A stretch of 34,356 bases of DNA from Syntrophobacteraceae bacterium CG2_30_61_12 (GCA_001873705.1 MNZR01000239.1:1-34356), one strand, 5' to 3'; positions 7,005-15,501 are shown, numbered from the stretch's first letter. Program-made: numbers and translations. The notes: generated by a model not told the origin, from the sequence alone.

Positions 7005-9101
7005 TCACCTTTCATCTCGCACCCTCCCTCGGATCGTTCCGGCCAAGGTTTCGATATAGCGCCCCTTCCCTGGTCGATTGTTGTAGCGGAAGATCGTGTC
7101 CACCAACTGCCGGTGCAGACGTCCAAAACGCTCTGCATAGAGCCGGCTCAGCCACCGGTAGTACTTTTCCATGCTCTTCATGTTCTGGGTGAATTGAACC
7201 GTCACCAATTCGTCGATCAGGCGATCGACCGCACCGTCGAAGAACCCGTCCATGGACGGCTCAGGGCCATTCGGTATGGGTTGATAGCATTGCACGAAAA
7301 CATAGGCCCCCGGCAGCGAGCGGAGAAAGCGAAACCGTTCCAGGTCCTCGGCCAGGGTCGTTCGGTAACCGTACATGCAGATAAATTCGACGTTATCCGA
7401 TGCGCGGAAATCGAATAGGCCATATTTTTCCAGGACCAGGTCGAGTCCGCTGCAGTCATTCAGGCTGAAATGATAGTTGCGGCGGGTGAAGCGGGTATTG
7501 GAACAATGAATTCGCTTCAGCAGATCGGCCCGCTTTCGATCGACCAATCGGATATCCAGGGTCTGGGTGAAATTCACCTGAATCCGGCGAGACGCCATCT
7601 GTTCCAACAGCGATTCCGCACCGGGTGCCGCCAGCAAGTTGTCGTCGAGAAGAATGAGCTTGTTTCCGCGCCCGCCTTGCAACAAATCATCGAGATCGCC
7701 CACCAGCCGGGGCGAGCCCTCCTTTTTCGGTACGATGCAAAAAGCGCAGTGACGGGGACAGCCGCGGGTGAGAAACCCGATGGCCCGATCGCCGAGATTC
7801 GGGTACAGATCATAATCCGAAGGCAGACCCTCAATCTCCGCGGGCAGCCGCTGGTACAGATCGACTCCGGATCCGCCCAAATTCAGCTTGTCCCCGTAAT
7901 GGCGCTTCAGCGTCTCGATTTTTCGGCGCGTGTGGTCATTGTGGAAAACCGCGCTGGCGTACACTTCCGCCGCCGACCGAAGCAACGCGGTCCCGCGCGC
8001 CAGGGTCACTTTCCGGCCCTGGTTTTTGAAATGACGCGAGAGCTTCATCAGGGCCAGGTTGGGGAGGCGACTGTCCACATCGATCAGCAAGATATCCACG
8101 GTTCGCAACCGAATCGGCCTGCTCCTCGGCGGAGCCTTGGCCAGATCGAGGCGCAACCGTTCACGGAGCAACGCCGGGGGAGCGGTTCGGGCGATCCGTG
8201 GCGCTAGATTCACGATGAATTGAAAATTCGGCAACCATTGATCCCAGAACGTCATCCAGGTTGAGAGCCCGAGGCCTCCTACCCTGCACGCCGGCCGGTC
8301 GAACAGGATGACACCCGGCTGATCGAGCGGCGCCGGCGATTTCGGAAACGCATCGAGCAGGTGTCGACCGGCGTCGAGCGCTGGAATCAACAGTACTCGC
8401 GCTTCCGGAGGGAGCGCCGCCCAGCGGTCCTTTTCATGCCAGGCGGATTTGTCAACGGAAAAATGGTCCTGGAGCAACCCCCGCAGGCGATCGAGAATGT
8501 GCCGGGGGCCGAATCGCCGGTACGTCGCCCGGCGGTGCAGGTTCCTCAAAAAAGCACTCGGGTCGGTCAGCCGTGCCGTGGCGGAAAAAAGGGAATGAAA
8601 GCGACGCCGTCGAGTCCATGAGTCCATGAAATCGAAATCATCGGTCCCTGCATGGACCTTCCACCGCGACCCATACGCCAGGAGGAAACCATGCCGCAGC
8701 CTGGCGCGGCTGCAAATATTTCGCAATCTGCCGATAGTCCCGCCCAAATCCTGTTTCTTGAGCGGCTTCGGCAGCTCCGCCGAGCGCTGCTGAAGCCCGC
8801 CGACGAACAACTGCAGCGGGCTGGTTGAGGTATCCTGGGGACAATGCCAGGCCGCGAGATACTCAACCCCCATGGGGAGTACCGGATTCCCGTGAAGCCT
8901 GGCAAGATCGTGCGGGAACCAAGCCCAAAAAGCGGCGCTGTTCGCGGCCACCACGCACAGCCGAAGCTGCTCTAGTCGGGCCGGACCGCATTCGAATAGA
9001 TTCCATTTCGGCAAGCCGGGCGGATCCTGCCGATCATGCAAGACCAGGCTGCCGGTGCCGTTTTGGGTAGTGTTTCGATAACTCACGGTCAGCAAATACA
9101 C
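7005..9101 (-). CDS. Radical SAM protein with a large N-terminal region of unknown type
   Basis: This protein has about 698 residues. The C-terminal half starts with a cobalamin-binding-like beta strand and helix (VDILLIDVDSRLPNLALMKL, about 335-354), followed by the radical SAM site CPRHCAFC (CX3CX2C, residues 448-455) within LTRGCPRHCAFCIVPKKEG. A LILLDDNLLA strand comes next, as in B12-dependent radical SAM enzymes. The first 335 or so residues (for example QPGVILFDRPACRVGGLGLSTW) match no family I recognise. They are rich in Trp, Arg and His and lack obvious membrane segments. I chose GTG 9101 because GGGAGG lies six bases upstream. The frame stays open to 9635, but that part runs through the regulatory region and antisense to tetR. 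It is divergent from the tetR-mqn operon, so shared regulation is possible. The substrate is unknown. Confidence 0.75.
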   Translation of the reverse strand: MYLLTVSYRNTTQNGTGSLVLHDRQDPPGLPKWNLFECGPARLEQLRLCVVAANSAAFWAWFPHDLARLHGNPVLPMGVEYLAAWHCPQDTSTSPLQLFVGGLQQRSAELPKPLKKQDLGGTIGRLRNICSRARLRHGFLLAYGSRWKVHAGTDDFDFMDSWTRRRRFHSLFSATARLTDPSAFLRNLHRRATYRRFGPRHILDRLRGLLQDHFSVDKSAWHEKDRWAALPPEARVLLIPALDAGRHLLDAFPKSPAPLDQPGVILFDRPACRVGGLGLSTWMTFWDQWLPNFQFIVNLAPRIARTAPPALLRERLRLDLAKAPPRSRPIRLRTVDILLIDVDSRLPNLALMKLSRHFKNQGRKVTLARGTALLRSAAEVYASAVFHNDHTRRKIETLKRHYGDKLNLGGSGVDLYQRLPAEIEGLPSDYDLYPNLGDRAIGFLTRGCPRHCAFCIVPKKEGSPRLVGDLDDLLQGGRGNKLILLDDNLLAAPGAESLLEQMASRRIQVNFTQTLDIRLVDRKRADLLKRIHCSNTRFTRRNYHFSLNDCSGLDLVLEKYGLFDFRASDNVEFICMYGYRTTLAEDLERFRFLRSLPGAYVFVQCYQPIPNGPEPSMDGFFDGAVDRLIDELVTVQFTQNMKSMEKYYRWLSRLYAERFGRLHRQLVDTIFRYNNRPGKGRYIETLAGTIRGRVRDER

Positions 9102-9212
9102 GCTTTCCTCCCGGTCAGCCCTTCCTTGGCAAACCACCAATACCGGGCATTGCCCCACAGTGGCCGAATTCCATCGTCTTTCCTTGTATCCGCTTGCTGG
9201 TTGTTTTGCAAA

Positions 9213-9226
9213 GCCGGCATGCCGGC
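9213..9226. promoter_or_regulatory. Perfect 14-bp palindrome upstream of the tetR promoter
   Basis: GCCGGCATGCCGGC reads the same on both strands and ends two bases before the tetR -35 box. Between the divergent radical SAM and tetR genes it could be a second regulator site acting on both. No known binding protein is implied. Confidence 0.4.
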
Positions 9227-9227
9227 A

Positions 9228-9257
9228 TTGACAAACAGCGGGCACCGGTCCTAGAAT
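9228..9257 (+). promoter_or_regulatory. Sigma70-type promoter of the tetR-mqn operon
   Basis: A perfect TTGACA (9228-9233), an 18-base spacer and TAGAAT (9252-9257) form a strong vegetative promoter. Transcription should start near 9264, inside the palindrome at 9257-9270, so a bound repressor would block it. Confidence 0.75.
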
Positions 9258-9270
9258 GACCACCTGGTCA
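9257..9270. promoter_or_regulatory. Likely TetR operator overlapping the transcription start
   Basis: TGACCA, CC, TGGTCA is a perfect 6-2-6 inverted repeat. It begins at the last base of the -10 box and covers the expected transcription start. This is the usual position for autoregulation by the TetR protein encoded 42 bases downstream. The assignment to that protein is inferred from position. Confidence 0.6.
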
Positions 9271-9311
9271 CTTTGCTGCCCGCTGGTGTGCTTTTGAGCG
9301 AAAGGTCGGAT

Positions 9312-10016
9312 GTGCCGGTTACCGAACGATTCAATAATCTGGATCAGGCCAAGCAGCGGAAAATCCTGGCGGCGGCGGTCGAGGAATTCGCCGAGCAGGG
9401 CTTCATGCAGGCCAGTATGAACCGGCTGGTGCACAAACTCGGCATCGCCAAGGGTTCCCTGTTCCAGTATTTCGGCAGCAAGGAAGGCCTGTTCCGCTTC
9501 ATCTTCGAGCACGCCGTGGACCTGGTTCGGCAATCCCTCCGGCAGGTCAAGCGGGACACCGCGGACGCGGATTTTTTTCTGCGCATTCGGCGCAGCCTGG
9601 CCGCCGGCGTGGCGTTCATCGACCGTCATCCACAAGTCTACCAGATCTACCTGAAGATGATCTTTCAGGAAAAATTCCCTTACCGCACCGAATTTTTACA
9701 GCAGGTTCACCTGTTTTCCGCGGAATACCTGACGCCTTTGGTGGAAGCCGGAATCGAACGGGGCGAACTGCGTGCGGATCTGGATGTCGCCACCACCGTG
9801 TTCCTGCTGGACGCGGTGCTGGACCGGTTTCTCCAGGCTTACAGCGTGTCCTTTCTGGACGCGGGGATGGGAATCTACCGAGCCGGGGAAGACCAGGTGA
9901 AGGAACGGATCGAGCGGGTGATCGAGGTGCTGCGCCAGGGGCTTGGCAGCAGCGAAGCCGACCCTGCGCCGCGGAGCGGCGCGGATCAAAAAGGGAGTAA
10001 ACGCCGCCATGTTTGA
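9312..10016 (+). CDS. TetR-family transcriptional regulator
   Basis: This 234-residue regulator has an N-terminal TetR DNA-binding domain: RKILAAAVEEFAEQGFMQAS followed by LVHKLGIAKGSLFQYFGSKEGLF, with the recognition helix at about residues 45-56. A helical ligand-binding domain follows, with a long predicted dimer helix around DVATTVFLLDAVLDRFLQAY. I chose GTG 9312 because AAAGG lies about six bases upstream and the protein then begins at the normal distance from the helix-turn-helix. A TTG further upstream (9273) lies at the edge of the palindrome and is unlikely. It overlaps the mqnE start by eight bases, so it is translated with the menaquinone genes and probably represses them and itself. 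The ligand is unknown. Confidence 0.9.
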   Translation: MPVTERFNNLDQAKQRKILAAAVEEFAEQGFMQASMNRLVHKLGIAKGSLFQYFGSKEGLFRFIFEHAVDLVRQSLRQVKRDTADADFFLRIRRSLAAGVAFIDRHPQVYQIYLKMIFQEKFPYRTEFLQQVHLFSAEYLTPLVEAGIERGELRADLDVATTVFLLDAVLDRFLQAYSVSFLDAGMGIYRAGEDQVKERIERVIEVLRQGLGSSEADPAPRSGADQKGSKRRHV

Positions 10017-11151
10017 ACCAAAGTGGTACCAATCCCTTGGCTTGGAGGATATTGCCGCCAAGGTGCGGGACGGCGTCCGGCTCAGCCTGGAAGACGGCGA
10101 GCGGCTCTACCGCTGCCCGTCGCCGCTGGCGGTGGGTGCCCTGGCGCATCAGGTGCGAACCCGTTGCCACGGCAACCGCACCTTTTACGTGCTGAACCGG
10201 CACATCAACTATTCCAACATCTGTGTGAACGGCTGTTTGTTCTGCGCCTTCAGCCGGGAAGCCGGGGCCCCCGGCGCCTTCCAACTGTCGCTGGAAGATA
10301 TTCTCGGCAAGCTCACTGAACCCGAAGCGGCCGCCATCACCGAAGTGCACATCGTCGGCGGCTGTCATCCGGACCTGCCGCTCGCCTATTTCGAAACCAT
10401 GCTCCGGGAAATCAGACGGATTCGACCGCACCTGGTGATCAAGGCCTTCACCGCGGTGGAAATCCAGCACTTCGCAGACCGTGAAAAAACCAGTGTGGGC
10501 GCGGTGCTGGCACGGCTGCAAGCGGCCGGGCTCGAGCTGCTCCCGGGCGGCGGCGCGGAAGTCTTCAGTCCGCGGGTCCGCCGGTTGCTCTGCCCCAACA
10601 AGCTGAGCGGCGCCGGCTGGCTGGCGGTGGCGCGGGAAGCGCACCGGATGGGGATTCGGAGCAACGCCACCATGCTTTACGGCCATCTCGAATCGCACCG
10701 GGAACGGCTGGAACACCTGGACGCGCTGCGCTGTCTCCAAGATGAGACCGGCGGCTTTCTCTGCTTCATCCCGCTGCCGTTTCAGCCCGATCATACCCTG
10801 ATCGAGAACGCCCGCGCCACCACCGGGGTGGATGATCTCAAGACCATCGCGGTGAGCCGCCTGATGCTCGATAACATCCCCCACATCAAAGCCTATTGGG
10901 TCATGCTCACGGTCAAGGTGGCCCAGACGGCGTTGCACTTCGGCGCCGATGATCTCGACGGCACCGTGATCGAGGAAAAAATCGGCCACATGGCCGGGGC
11001 CGAATCGGACCAGGCCCTGACCCGGAGCCAATTGGAACGGCTGATCCGGGACGCCGGGTTCGAACCGGTCGAGCGCGATTCCTACTTCCAGCCGGTGGCG
11101 CGACCGGACCAAACCGAGGCCGCGCCGGCCCGCCATCACCCATGCCCGTGA
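10009..11151 (+). CDS. mqnE: Aminofutalosine synthase MqnE (radical SAM)
   Basis: This 380-residue radical SAM enzyme carries CX3CX2C at C72/C76/C79 (CVNGCLFCAF). By family it joins 3-(1-carboxyvinyloxy)benzoate, the MqnA product, to SAM-derived adenosine to give aminofutalosine. MqnE-type features are HIVGGCHPDLP, KAFTAVEIQHFA, GGGAEVF and NATMLYGHLESH; the last distinguishes it from MqnC. The ATG at 10009 overlaps the tetR stop, with AAGGGAG upstream (spacing about 11). An upstream extension of 22 codons is open but lies entirely inside tetR and is not needed. mqnC follows after 22 bp. Confidence 0.93.
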   Translation: MFEPKWYQSLGLEDIAAKVRDGVRLSLEDGERLYRCPSPLAVGALAHQVRTRCHGNRTFYVLNRHINYSNICVNGCLFCAFSREAGAPGAFQLSLEDILGKLTEPEAAAITEVHIVGGCHPDLPLAYFETMLREIRRIRPHLVIKAFTAVEIQHFADREKTSVGAVLARLQAAGLELLPGGGAEVFSPRVRRLLCPNKLSGAGWLAVAREAHRMGIRSNATMLYGHLESHRERLEHLDALRCLQDETGGFLCFIPLPFQPDHTLIENARATTGVDDLKTIAVSRLMLDNIPHIKAYWVMLTVKVAQTALHFGADDLDGTVIEEKIGHMAGAESDQALTRSQLERLIRDAGFEPVERDSYFQPVARPDQTEAAPARHHPCP

Positions 11152-11173
11152 TCCCATCCCGAGGCCACCGCCG

Positions 11174-12253
11174 ATGCTCGATCAAGCACTCAAAACCAAA
11201 GTCGAAGGCCACGCTCGCCTGAACCTGGACGAAGCCTGGCAGGTGTATGCCCAGGCCGATTTCCACTGGCTCGGGTTGCAAGCGCATCAGGTGCGCCTGG
11301 ACAAACACCCGGAACCGGTGGTCACCTACGTGATCGACCGCAACATCAATTATTCCAATATCTGCGTTTGCGGCTGCCGGTTTTGCGCCTTCTTCCGGCC
11401 ACCCGACCATCCGGAAGGCTATCTGCTGAGCCAGCCCGACCTGGCCGCGAAAATCGATGAAACCCTGGCTCTCGGCGGCACTCAGATCCTGATGCAGGGC
11501 GGCCACCACCCGGGGCTCCCGCTCGGCTATTACGAAGATCTGCTGCGCTTCATCAAGCGTCACGCGGCGATTCACGTGCACGCCTTTTCGCCGCCGGAAA
11601 TCGTTCACTTCAGCAAACTCAATCGGCTGTCCGTGGGCGAGGTCATCGCCCGCTTGAAGCAGGCGGGGCTCGATTCGATCCCCGGCGGTGGCGCCGAAAT
11701 CCTGGTGGACGAGGTGCGCCGTAAGGTTTCGCCCAACAAGTGCGGATCCGATGAGTGGCTGGCGGTGATGGAAGAAGCTCACCTTCAGAGGCTCCGCACC
11801 ACCGCGACCATGATGTTCGGCCACCAAGAAGAACCGATCCACCGTCTGGAACATCTATTCAAGCTGCGCGATTTGCAGGATCGCACCGGCGGTTTCACCG
11901 CTTTCATCCCCTGGAGTTTCCAGCCCCAGCACACGGCGATCCAGCGCGAACCGGAAGGCGCCGTGGCCTATCTCCGGTTGCTGGCGGTGTCCCGGCTGGT
12001 GCTCGACAATTTCGACAACCTGCAGGCTTCCTGGGTCACCATGGGGCCGAAGATCGCCCAGATGGCCCTGTTTTTCGGGGCCAACGATTTCGGTTCCACC
12101 ATGATCGAAGAAAACGTGGTGGCGGCCGCCGGGGTCCGGTTTCGCCTGTCTCTTGATGAGATGTATCGGCTGATCGAAGCGGCCGGGTTCCGCCCGCGGC
12201 AGCGCATCATGGACTACCGCCGGGTGAGCGGAAAGGCGAGCTATACCGGTTGA
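11174..12253 (+). CDS. mqnC: Cyclic dehypoxanthinylfutalosine synthase MqnC (radical SAM)
   Basis: This 359-residue radical SAM enzyme has C64/C68/C71 in CVCGCRFCAFF. It closes dehypoxanthinylfutalosine into its cyclic form. MqnC hallmarks are MQGGHHPGLP, HAFSPPEI, TATMMFGHQEEPIHR, FIPWSFQP and the C-terminal SWVTMGPKIAQMALFFGAND with IEENV. It is paralogous to MqnE just upstream. GAGG lies about nine bases before the start. The last four codons (Ser-Tyr-Thr-Gly) and the TGA stop fall in or at the left end of a family 1 repeat starting at 12242, so the extreme C terminus is partly repeat-derived. Confidence 0.93.
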   Translation: MLDQALKTKVEGHARLNLDEAWQVYAQADFHWLGLQAHQVRLDKHPEPVVTYVIDRNINYSNICVCGCRFCAFFRPPDHPEGYLLSQPDLAAKIDETLALGGTQILMQGGHHPGLPLGYYEDLLRFIKRHAAIHVHAFSPPEIVHFSKLNRLSVGEVIARLKQAGLDSIPGGGAEILVDEVRRKVSPNKCGSDEWLAVMEEAHLQRLRTTATMMFGHQEEPIHRLEHLFKLRDLQDRTGGFTAFIPWSFQPQHTAIQREPEGAVAYLRLLAVSRLVLDNFDNLQASWVTMGPKIAQMALFFGANDFGSTMIEENVVAAAGVRFRLSLDEMYRLIEAAGFRPRQRIMDYRRVSGKASYTG

Positions 12254-12346
12254 GGATAAAATCTCTCATTATCAAGGGCGGGCAAGATGCCCGCGCTCCC
12301 AGGCAAGAGCCCACACGAAATGAAGGTTTTTAGCCCTAGCAATACT
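12242..12346 (+). repeat. Family 1 hairpin repeat wedged between mqnC and mqnX
   Basis: A full 105-bp copy. The left end is TATACCGGTTGAGGAT, the central hairpin is GCGGGCA-AGA-TGCCCGC (12279-12295), and the right part has CACACGAAATGAAGG and a diverged CCTAGCAATACT end. It begins inside the last codons of mqnC and ends about four bases before the chosen mqnX ATG, so it fills the whole gap within the operon. The hairpin could dampen or stabilise the downstream message. Confidence 0.85.
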
Positions 12347-12349
12347 GAC

Positions 12350-13630
12350 ATGGTGCAAGCGACCCTCTTGCGGCGGGCGCCCTGGGTGCTGCCCGGCCGC
12401 GGCCCGGTGATCGAAGACGGCGCGGTGCTGGTGCGCGGGCGGACCATTGAAGCCGTGGGGCGTTATGCCGATATCGCTCGAATCGCCGCCGCGGGCACCA
12501 GGACCATCGACCATCCGGACCAGGCTCTCATCCCCGGCCTGGTGAACGCCCACACCCATCTCGAATGGAGCGGTCTGGCGGGCCGCATTCCGTTGCCCCA
12601 GAACGGGTTCCCGGCCTGGCTGCAAGCCTTCAACCGGGAGCGCGCCGGGCTTTCCGGTTGCGATCGAGCCGCCGCCGTCGCCGCCGGACGAAGAGCACTC
12701 ATCGAGGCGGGCACGGCTGCCTGTGCCGACGTCGGCTGCACCCTCGAACCCTTCGAGCCGGACCGGAGCGCTCACCCGGATGCCGCTCCGGATGCCGCGA
12801 CTCCGCCGACCGCCGAAGCCTGCCCGGAATTGTTTCTGTTCGAGGTGCTCGGCTTCAATCAAACCGATCTCCACCGGGTGGCACCGCTCGAACGATTGGC
12901 GGCGCATCCGCCGGCGGCTTCCGGCGGGCCGATGATGAGTCTCGCGGCCCACGGCTGCTATTCCACTTCGGCCGCGCTGATCGCTCAGGCCAAGGCCTGG
13001 ACCCGCATGAGAGGGTTGCCGTTTTCCATCCATGTGGCGGAACATCGGGAAGAACTTGAATTGCTTCAAACCGGCACCGGGTTCTTTCGCGATTTCCTGG
13101 AATCTCTCGGCCGCTGGGTGCCGACCTGGACGCCACCCGCAACCAGCCCGGTGGGTTTGCTCGATTCTCTGGGGGTGCTTGATTCCCGAACCCTCCTGGT
13201 CCATGCCGTCCACCTGAGCGCGGCCGACTGGGACCTGGTGGCCCGGCGCGACTGTAAGGTCTGCTTCTGCCCGCGCAGCAACGCCGCCATCAACGTCGGT
13301 CGGCCGGACCTCGCGGCGGCGCTCGAACGCGGCATCGCCACCGCGCTCGGCACCGACAGCCTGGCCAGCAACCAGGACCTCAACCTGTTTCGAGAAGCCG
13401 CCCGGGTGCTCGATGCTTACCCGGAGATCCGGTCCGAGCAGGTGCTGCGCATGATCACCGTCGGCGGGGCCGTCGCGCTGGGCTGCGAGGATCATTTCGG
13501 CAGCCTCGCTCGCGGCCGTTCCGGGCACTTTCCGGCGGTCGCCGTGCCGGCCCGGACCGCCCCGAAGCACCTGGTGGAAACCATCATCGCACAAGGAGCC
13601 GCGGGAAAATGGCAGTGGACGCGCGCCTGA
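12350..13630 (+). CDS. mqnX: Amidohydrolase, likely aminofutalosine deaminase (MqnX-like)
   Basis: This 426-residue member of the amidohydrolase (cytosine deaminase/TRZ-like) superfamily has metal ligands in NAHTH (H68, H70), SIHVAEH and the GTDSLASN aspartate, with VHAVHLS in the fourth strand. Among menaquinone genes such an enzyme deaminates aminofutalosine to futalosine. The role is inferred from context, because related enzymes deaminate other purines or pterins. The start is uncertain: ATG 12350 gives a normal N terminus (MVQATLLRRAPWVLPGRG), but no clear ribosome site precedes it. Upstream in-frame ATGs at 12287 and 12320 lie inside the repeat and would add repeat-encoded residues. It overlaps mqnA by 22 bases. 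Confidence 0.8.
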   Translation: MVQATLLRRAPWVLPGRGPVIEDGAVLVRGRTIEAVGRYADIARIAAAGTRTIDHPDQALIPGLVNAHTHLEWSGLAGRIPLPQNGFPAWLQAFNRERAGLSGCDRAAAVAAGRRALIEAGTAACADVGCTLEPFEPDRSAHPDAAPDAATPPTAEACPELFLFEVLGFNQTDLHRVAPLERLAAHPPAASGGPMMSLAAHGCYSTSAALIAQAKAWTRMRGLPFSIHVAEHREELELLQTGTGFFRDFLESLGRWVPTWTPPATSPVGLLDSLGVLDSRTLLVHAVHLSAADWDLVARRDCKVCFCPRSNAAINVGRPDLAAALERGIATALGTDSLASNQDLNLFREAARVLDAYPEIRSEQVLRMITVGGAVALGCEDHFGSLARGRSGHFPAVAVPARTAPKHLVETIIAQGAAGKWQWTRA

Positions 13631-14478
13631 CCGAGCGGATCAACCTCGGTAAGTTCGGCTTTTTGAATGTCCTTCCCATCTACTACCCGATCGAATCCGG
13701 GGTGGTGGCGAGCGCCAGTCGCCTGGTGACCGGTCCGCCCGCCCGCCTGAACAAGCTCATGGCCGAGGGCCGGTTGGACATCAGCCCGGTTTCATCGATT
13801 GAAGCCGCGCTGCACGCGGAGCGCTATGTCCTGGTGCCCGACCTTTCCATCAGTTCGCGCGGGCCGGTGCTGAGCGTTCTATTGATGAGCCGACGACCGG
13901 TTCACGATCTGAGCGGCTGTTCGATTCTGGTGAGCGCCAAGTCGGAAACCTCGATCGCGCTGCTGGAACTTTTGACCCGCCTGCGCTGGCACCTGCGCGA
14001 TGTGAAAACCTTCAAAGGCTGCGTCACCGCCAGCTTGAATCACGGGGAACGGCCCACCGCCTTTCTCGCCATCGGCGATGAAGCCCTCACCTGGAGCCGG
14101 CAGGAAGAATATCCTTACCGGTTGGATCTCGGTCAGGCCTGGTTCGAGTGGACCGGTCTGCCGTTTGTGTTCGGTCTGTGGACGGTGCGCCGCGACAGTC
14201 TGGCGGCAAAACCCCGGGGGATTTTTCAGACCGTCGATGAACTGATGGCGGCCAAGACCTGGGGCCGCGGTCACATGCCGATCATCTGCCGCGAAGCGGA
14301 ACGCCTGAGCGGGTTTGATCAAGAGGCCCTGAGCGATTACTACCGGCACCTTTGCTTCGATCTGGGAGCGGCTGAGCAGTGCGGCTTGCGGCATTTTTTC
14401 CGGTTGCTTTACCAGACCAATAGGCTACCATCAATTCCTGAACTGGAACCCCTGACCCGCTTTGCGCAAGTGGCGTGA
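13609..14478 (+). CDS. mqnA: Chorismate dehydratase MqnA
   Basis: This 289-residue protein has the periplasmic-binding-protein-like fold of MqnA. It dehydrates chorismate to 3-(1-carboxyvinyloxy)benzoate, the first committed step of the futalosine route. Family features are GKFGFLNVLPIYYPIESG, PPARLNKLMAEGRLDISPVSSIE, LVPDLSISSRGPVLSVLLMS, SETSIALLELL and AIGDEALTW. There is no signal peptide, as expected for this cytoplasmic enzyme. AAGGAG lies ten bases before the ATG, inside the 3' end of mqnX, suggesting coupled translation. Confidence 0.92.
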   Translation: MAVDARLTERINLGKFGFLNVLPIYYPIESGVVASASRLVTGPPARLNKLMAEGRLDISPVSSIEAALHAERYVLVPDLSISSRGPVLSVLLMSRRPVHDLSGCSILVSAKSETSIALLELLTRLRWHLRDVKTFKGCVTASLNHGERPTAFLAIGDEALTWSRQEEYPYRLDLGQAWFEWTGLPFVFGLWTVRRDSLAAKPRGIFQTVDELMAAKTWGRGHMPIICREAERLSGFDQEALSDYYRHLCFDLGAAEQCGLRHFFRLLYQTNRLPSIPELEPLTRFAQVA

Positions 14479-14509
14479 ACCGGCTGGAGAGCGCTGGAGG
14501 CCTCAAGGC

Positions 14510-15313
14510 ATGAGCACCGGCAGGACGCTGCGACTGAAGCGACTGGTCAATCCGGAAGACGGGCGGATCGTCGTTCTGCCGCTGGACCACGGGGTGAGCT
14601 GCGGGCCGATTCCGGGGTTACAGCAGATGGACCAGGCGGTCCGGACCGGGGTGGCCGGAGGCGCCGACGCCATGGTGCTGCATAAGGGCATGTTCCGCTA
14701 CCTGGACGGGCTGCCGCATCGCCTGCCGGGCCTGTTCCTGCACCTTTCCGCCAGCACTCAACTGGGACCGGACTTTCATCACAAGGTGCTGGTGGGCACC
14801 GTGGAAGAAGCCCTACGGCGGGGAGCCGACGGCGTTTCCGTGCATATCAATCTGGGTGCTCGGGAAGAGCGGGAAATGCTGCTGGACCTGGGCCGAGTGG
14901 GAACGGCCTGTGCCGAATGGCAACTGCCGCTCCTGGTGATGATTTATGTGCGCGGCGCCTATGCCCCCAACCCCATGACCGATGCGGCCCTGGCCCATGC
15001 CGCTCGAGTCGCGGCGGAACTGGGCGCCGATCTGATCAAGATGCCGGCACCCCGCGACCCCGACAATCTGGCCCGGATCACGGCCGGAAGTCCGGTACCG
15101 GTGCTGGTCGCCGGTGGCGGCAAGGCCGGCGACAGTGGCGAATTTCTCTTGCGGATCGAACAGGCGCTCAGTGCCGGCGCCGGCGGCGTGGCGATCGGCC
15201 GCAACGTGTTTCAGCATGAGCGCCCGGTGGTTTTTCTCAAGCTGATCGCGGCCTTGGTCCACGGCCACCTGAGCGCCGTGGAAGCCGCCGCCCGCCTGCG
15301 GGCCGACGCCTGA
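14510..15313 (+). CDS. DhnA-type class I aldolase (FBA or ADTH-synthase-like)
   Basis: This 267-residue TIM-barrel aldolase belongs to the archaeal-type class I fructose-bisphosphate aldolase/DhnA family. It shows the substrate-phosphate and Schiff-base features of that family: VVLPLDHGVSCGP at the N terminus, Tyr146 in MIYVRG, the probable Schiff-base Lys177 in ADLIKMPAPRDP, and VAGGGK and GVAIGRNVFQ phosphate loops. Members make or cleave fructose 1,6-bisphosphate or form 2-amino-3,7-dideoxy-heptulosonate, an alternative entry to shikimate and chorismate. Next to mqnA, a chorismate-supply role is attractive but inferred; sequence alone does not separate the two. The ATG at 14510 follows GGAGG by nine bases. 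An upstream extension of 16 codons overlaps mqnA. Confidence 0.75.
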   Translation: MSTGRTLRLKRLVNPEDGRIVVLPLDHGVSCGPIPGLQQMDQAVRTGVAGGADAMVLHKGMFRYLDGLPHRLPGLFLHLSASTQLGPDFHHKVLVGTVEEALRRGADGVSVHINLGAREEREMLLDLGRVGTACAEWQLPLLVMIYVRGAYAPNPMTDAALAHAARVAAELGADLIKMPAPRDPDNLARITAGSPVPVLVAGGGKAGDSGEFLLRIEQALSAGAGGVAIGRNVFQHERPVVFLKLIAALVHGHLSAVEAAARLRADA

Positions 15314-15377
15314 ATCCGAAGCCAGGACGGTGCCGGGACCGCCACGCCCCAGCGCGGCGCGTTTCCGGTGGCACCCA

Positions 15378-15414
15378 ATGGGAGCTTAACCCTCCATCCT
15401 GGTTAAGGACCCAT
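15378..15414. other. Stem-loop between the aldolase and ubiX genes
   Basis: ATGGG, AGC, TTAACC, a nine-base loop, GGTTAA, GGA, CCCAT: eleven paired positions interrupted by one 3x3 internal mismatch. No T-run follows, so it is not a standard terminator. It may mark a processing site within the operon. The surrounding 188 bases hold nothing else recognisable. Confidence 0.4.
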
Positions 15415-15501
15415 CCCCACGCCTAACAAGAGCATCCAGTTGCAACCACCTGACCAGCAACCATCAGTCATCAACCGCCCGCGCAACCAAAGGCTGCCGT
15501 C

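Noticed and set aside
9102-9635. Upstream extension of the radical SAM gene
   Set aside because: The frame is open, but it runs through the tetR promoter and antisense to tetR. A good ribosome site and GTG at 9101 mark the likely start.
9616-11157. Long open frame on the minus strand opposite tetR-mqnE
   Set aside because: The predicted protein is Gly/His/Arg/Pro-rich without domains, and the plus strand carries clear TetR and MqnE proteins. It is a GC-driven shadow.
12287-12349. Longer N terminus of the amidohydrolase starting inside the repeat
   Set aside because: The 21 extra residues are encoded by the family 1 repeat and would not be conserved in the enzyme family.
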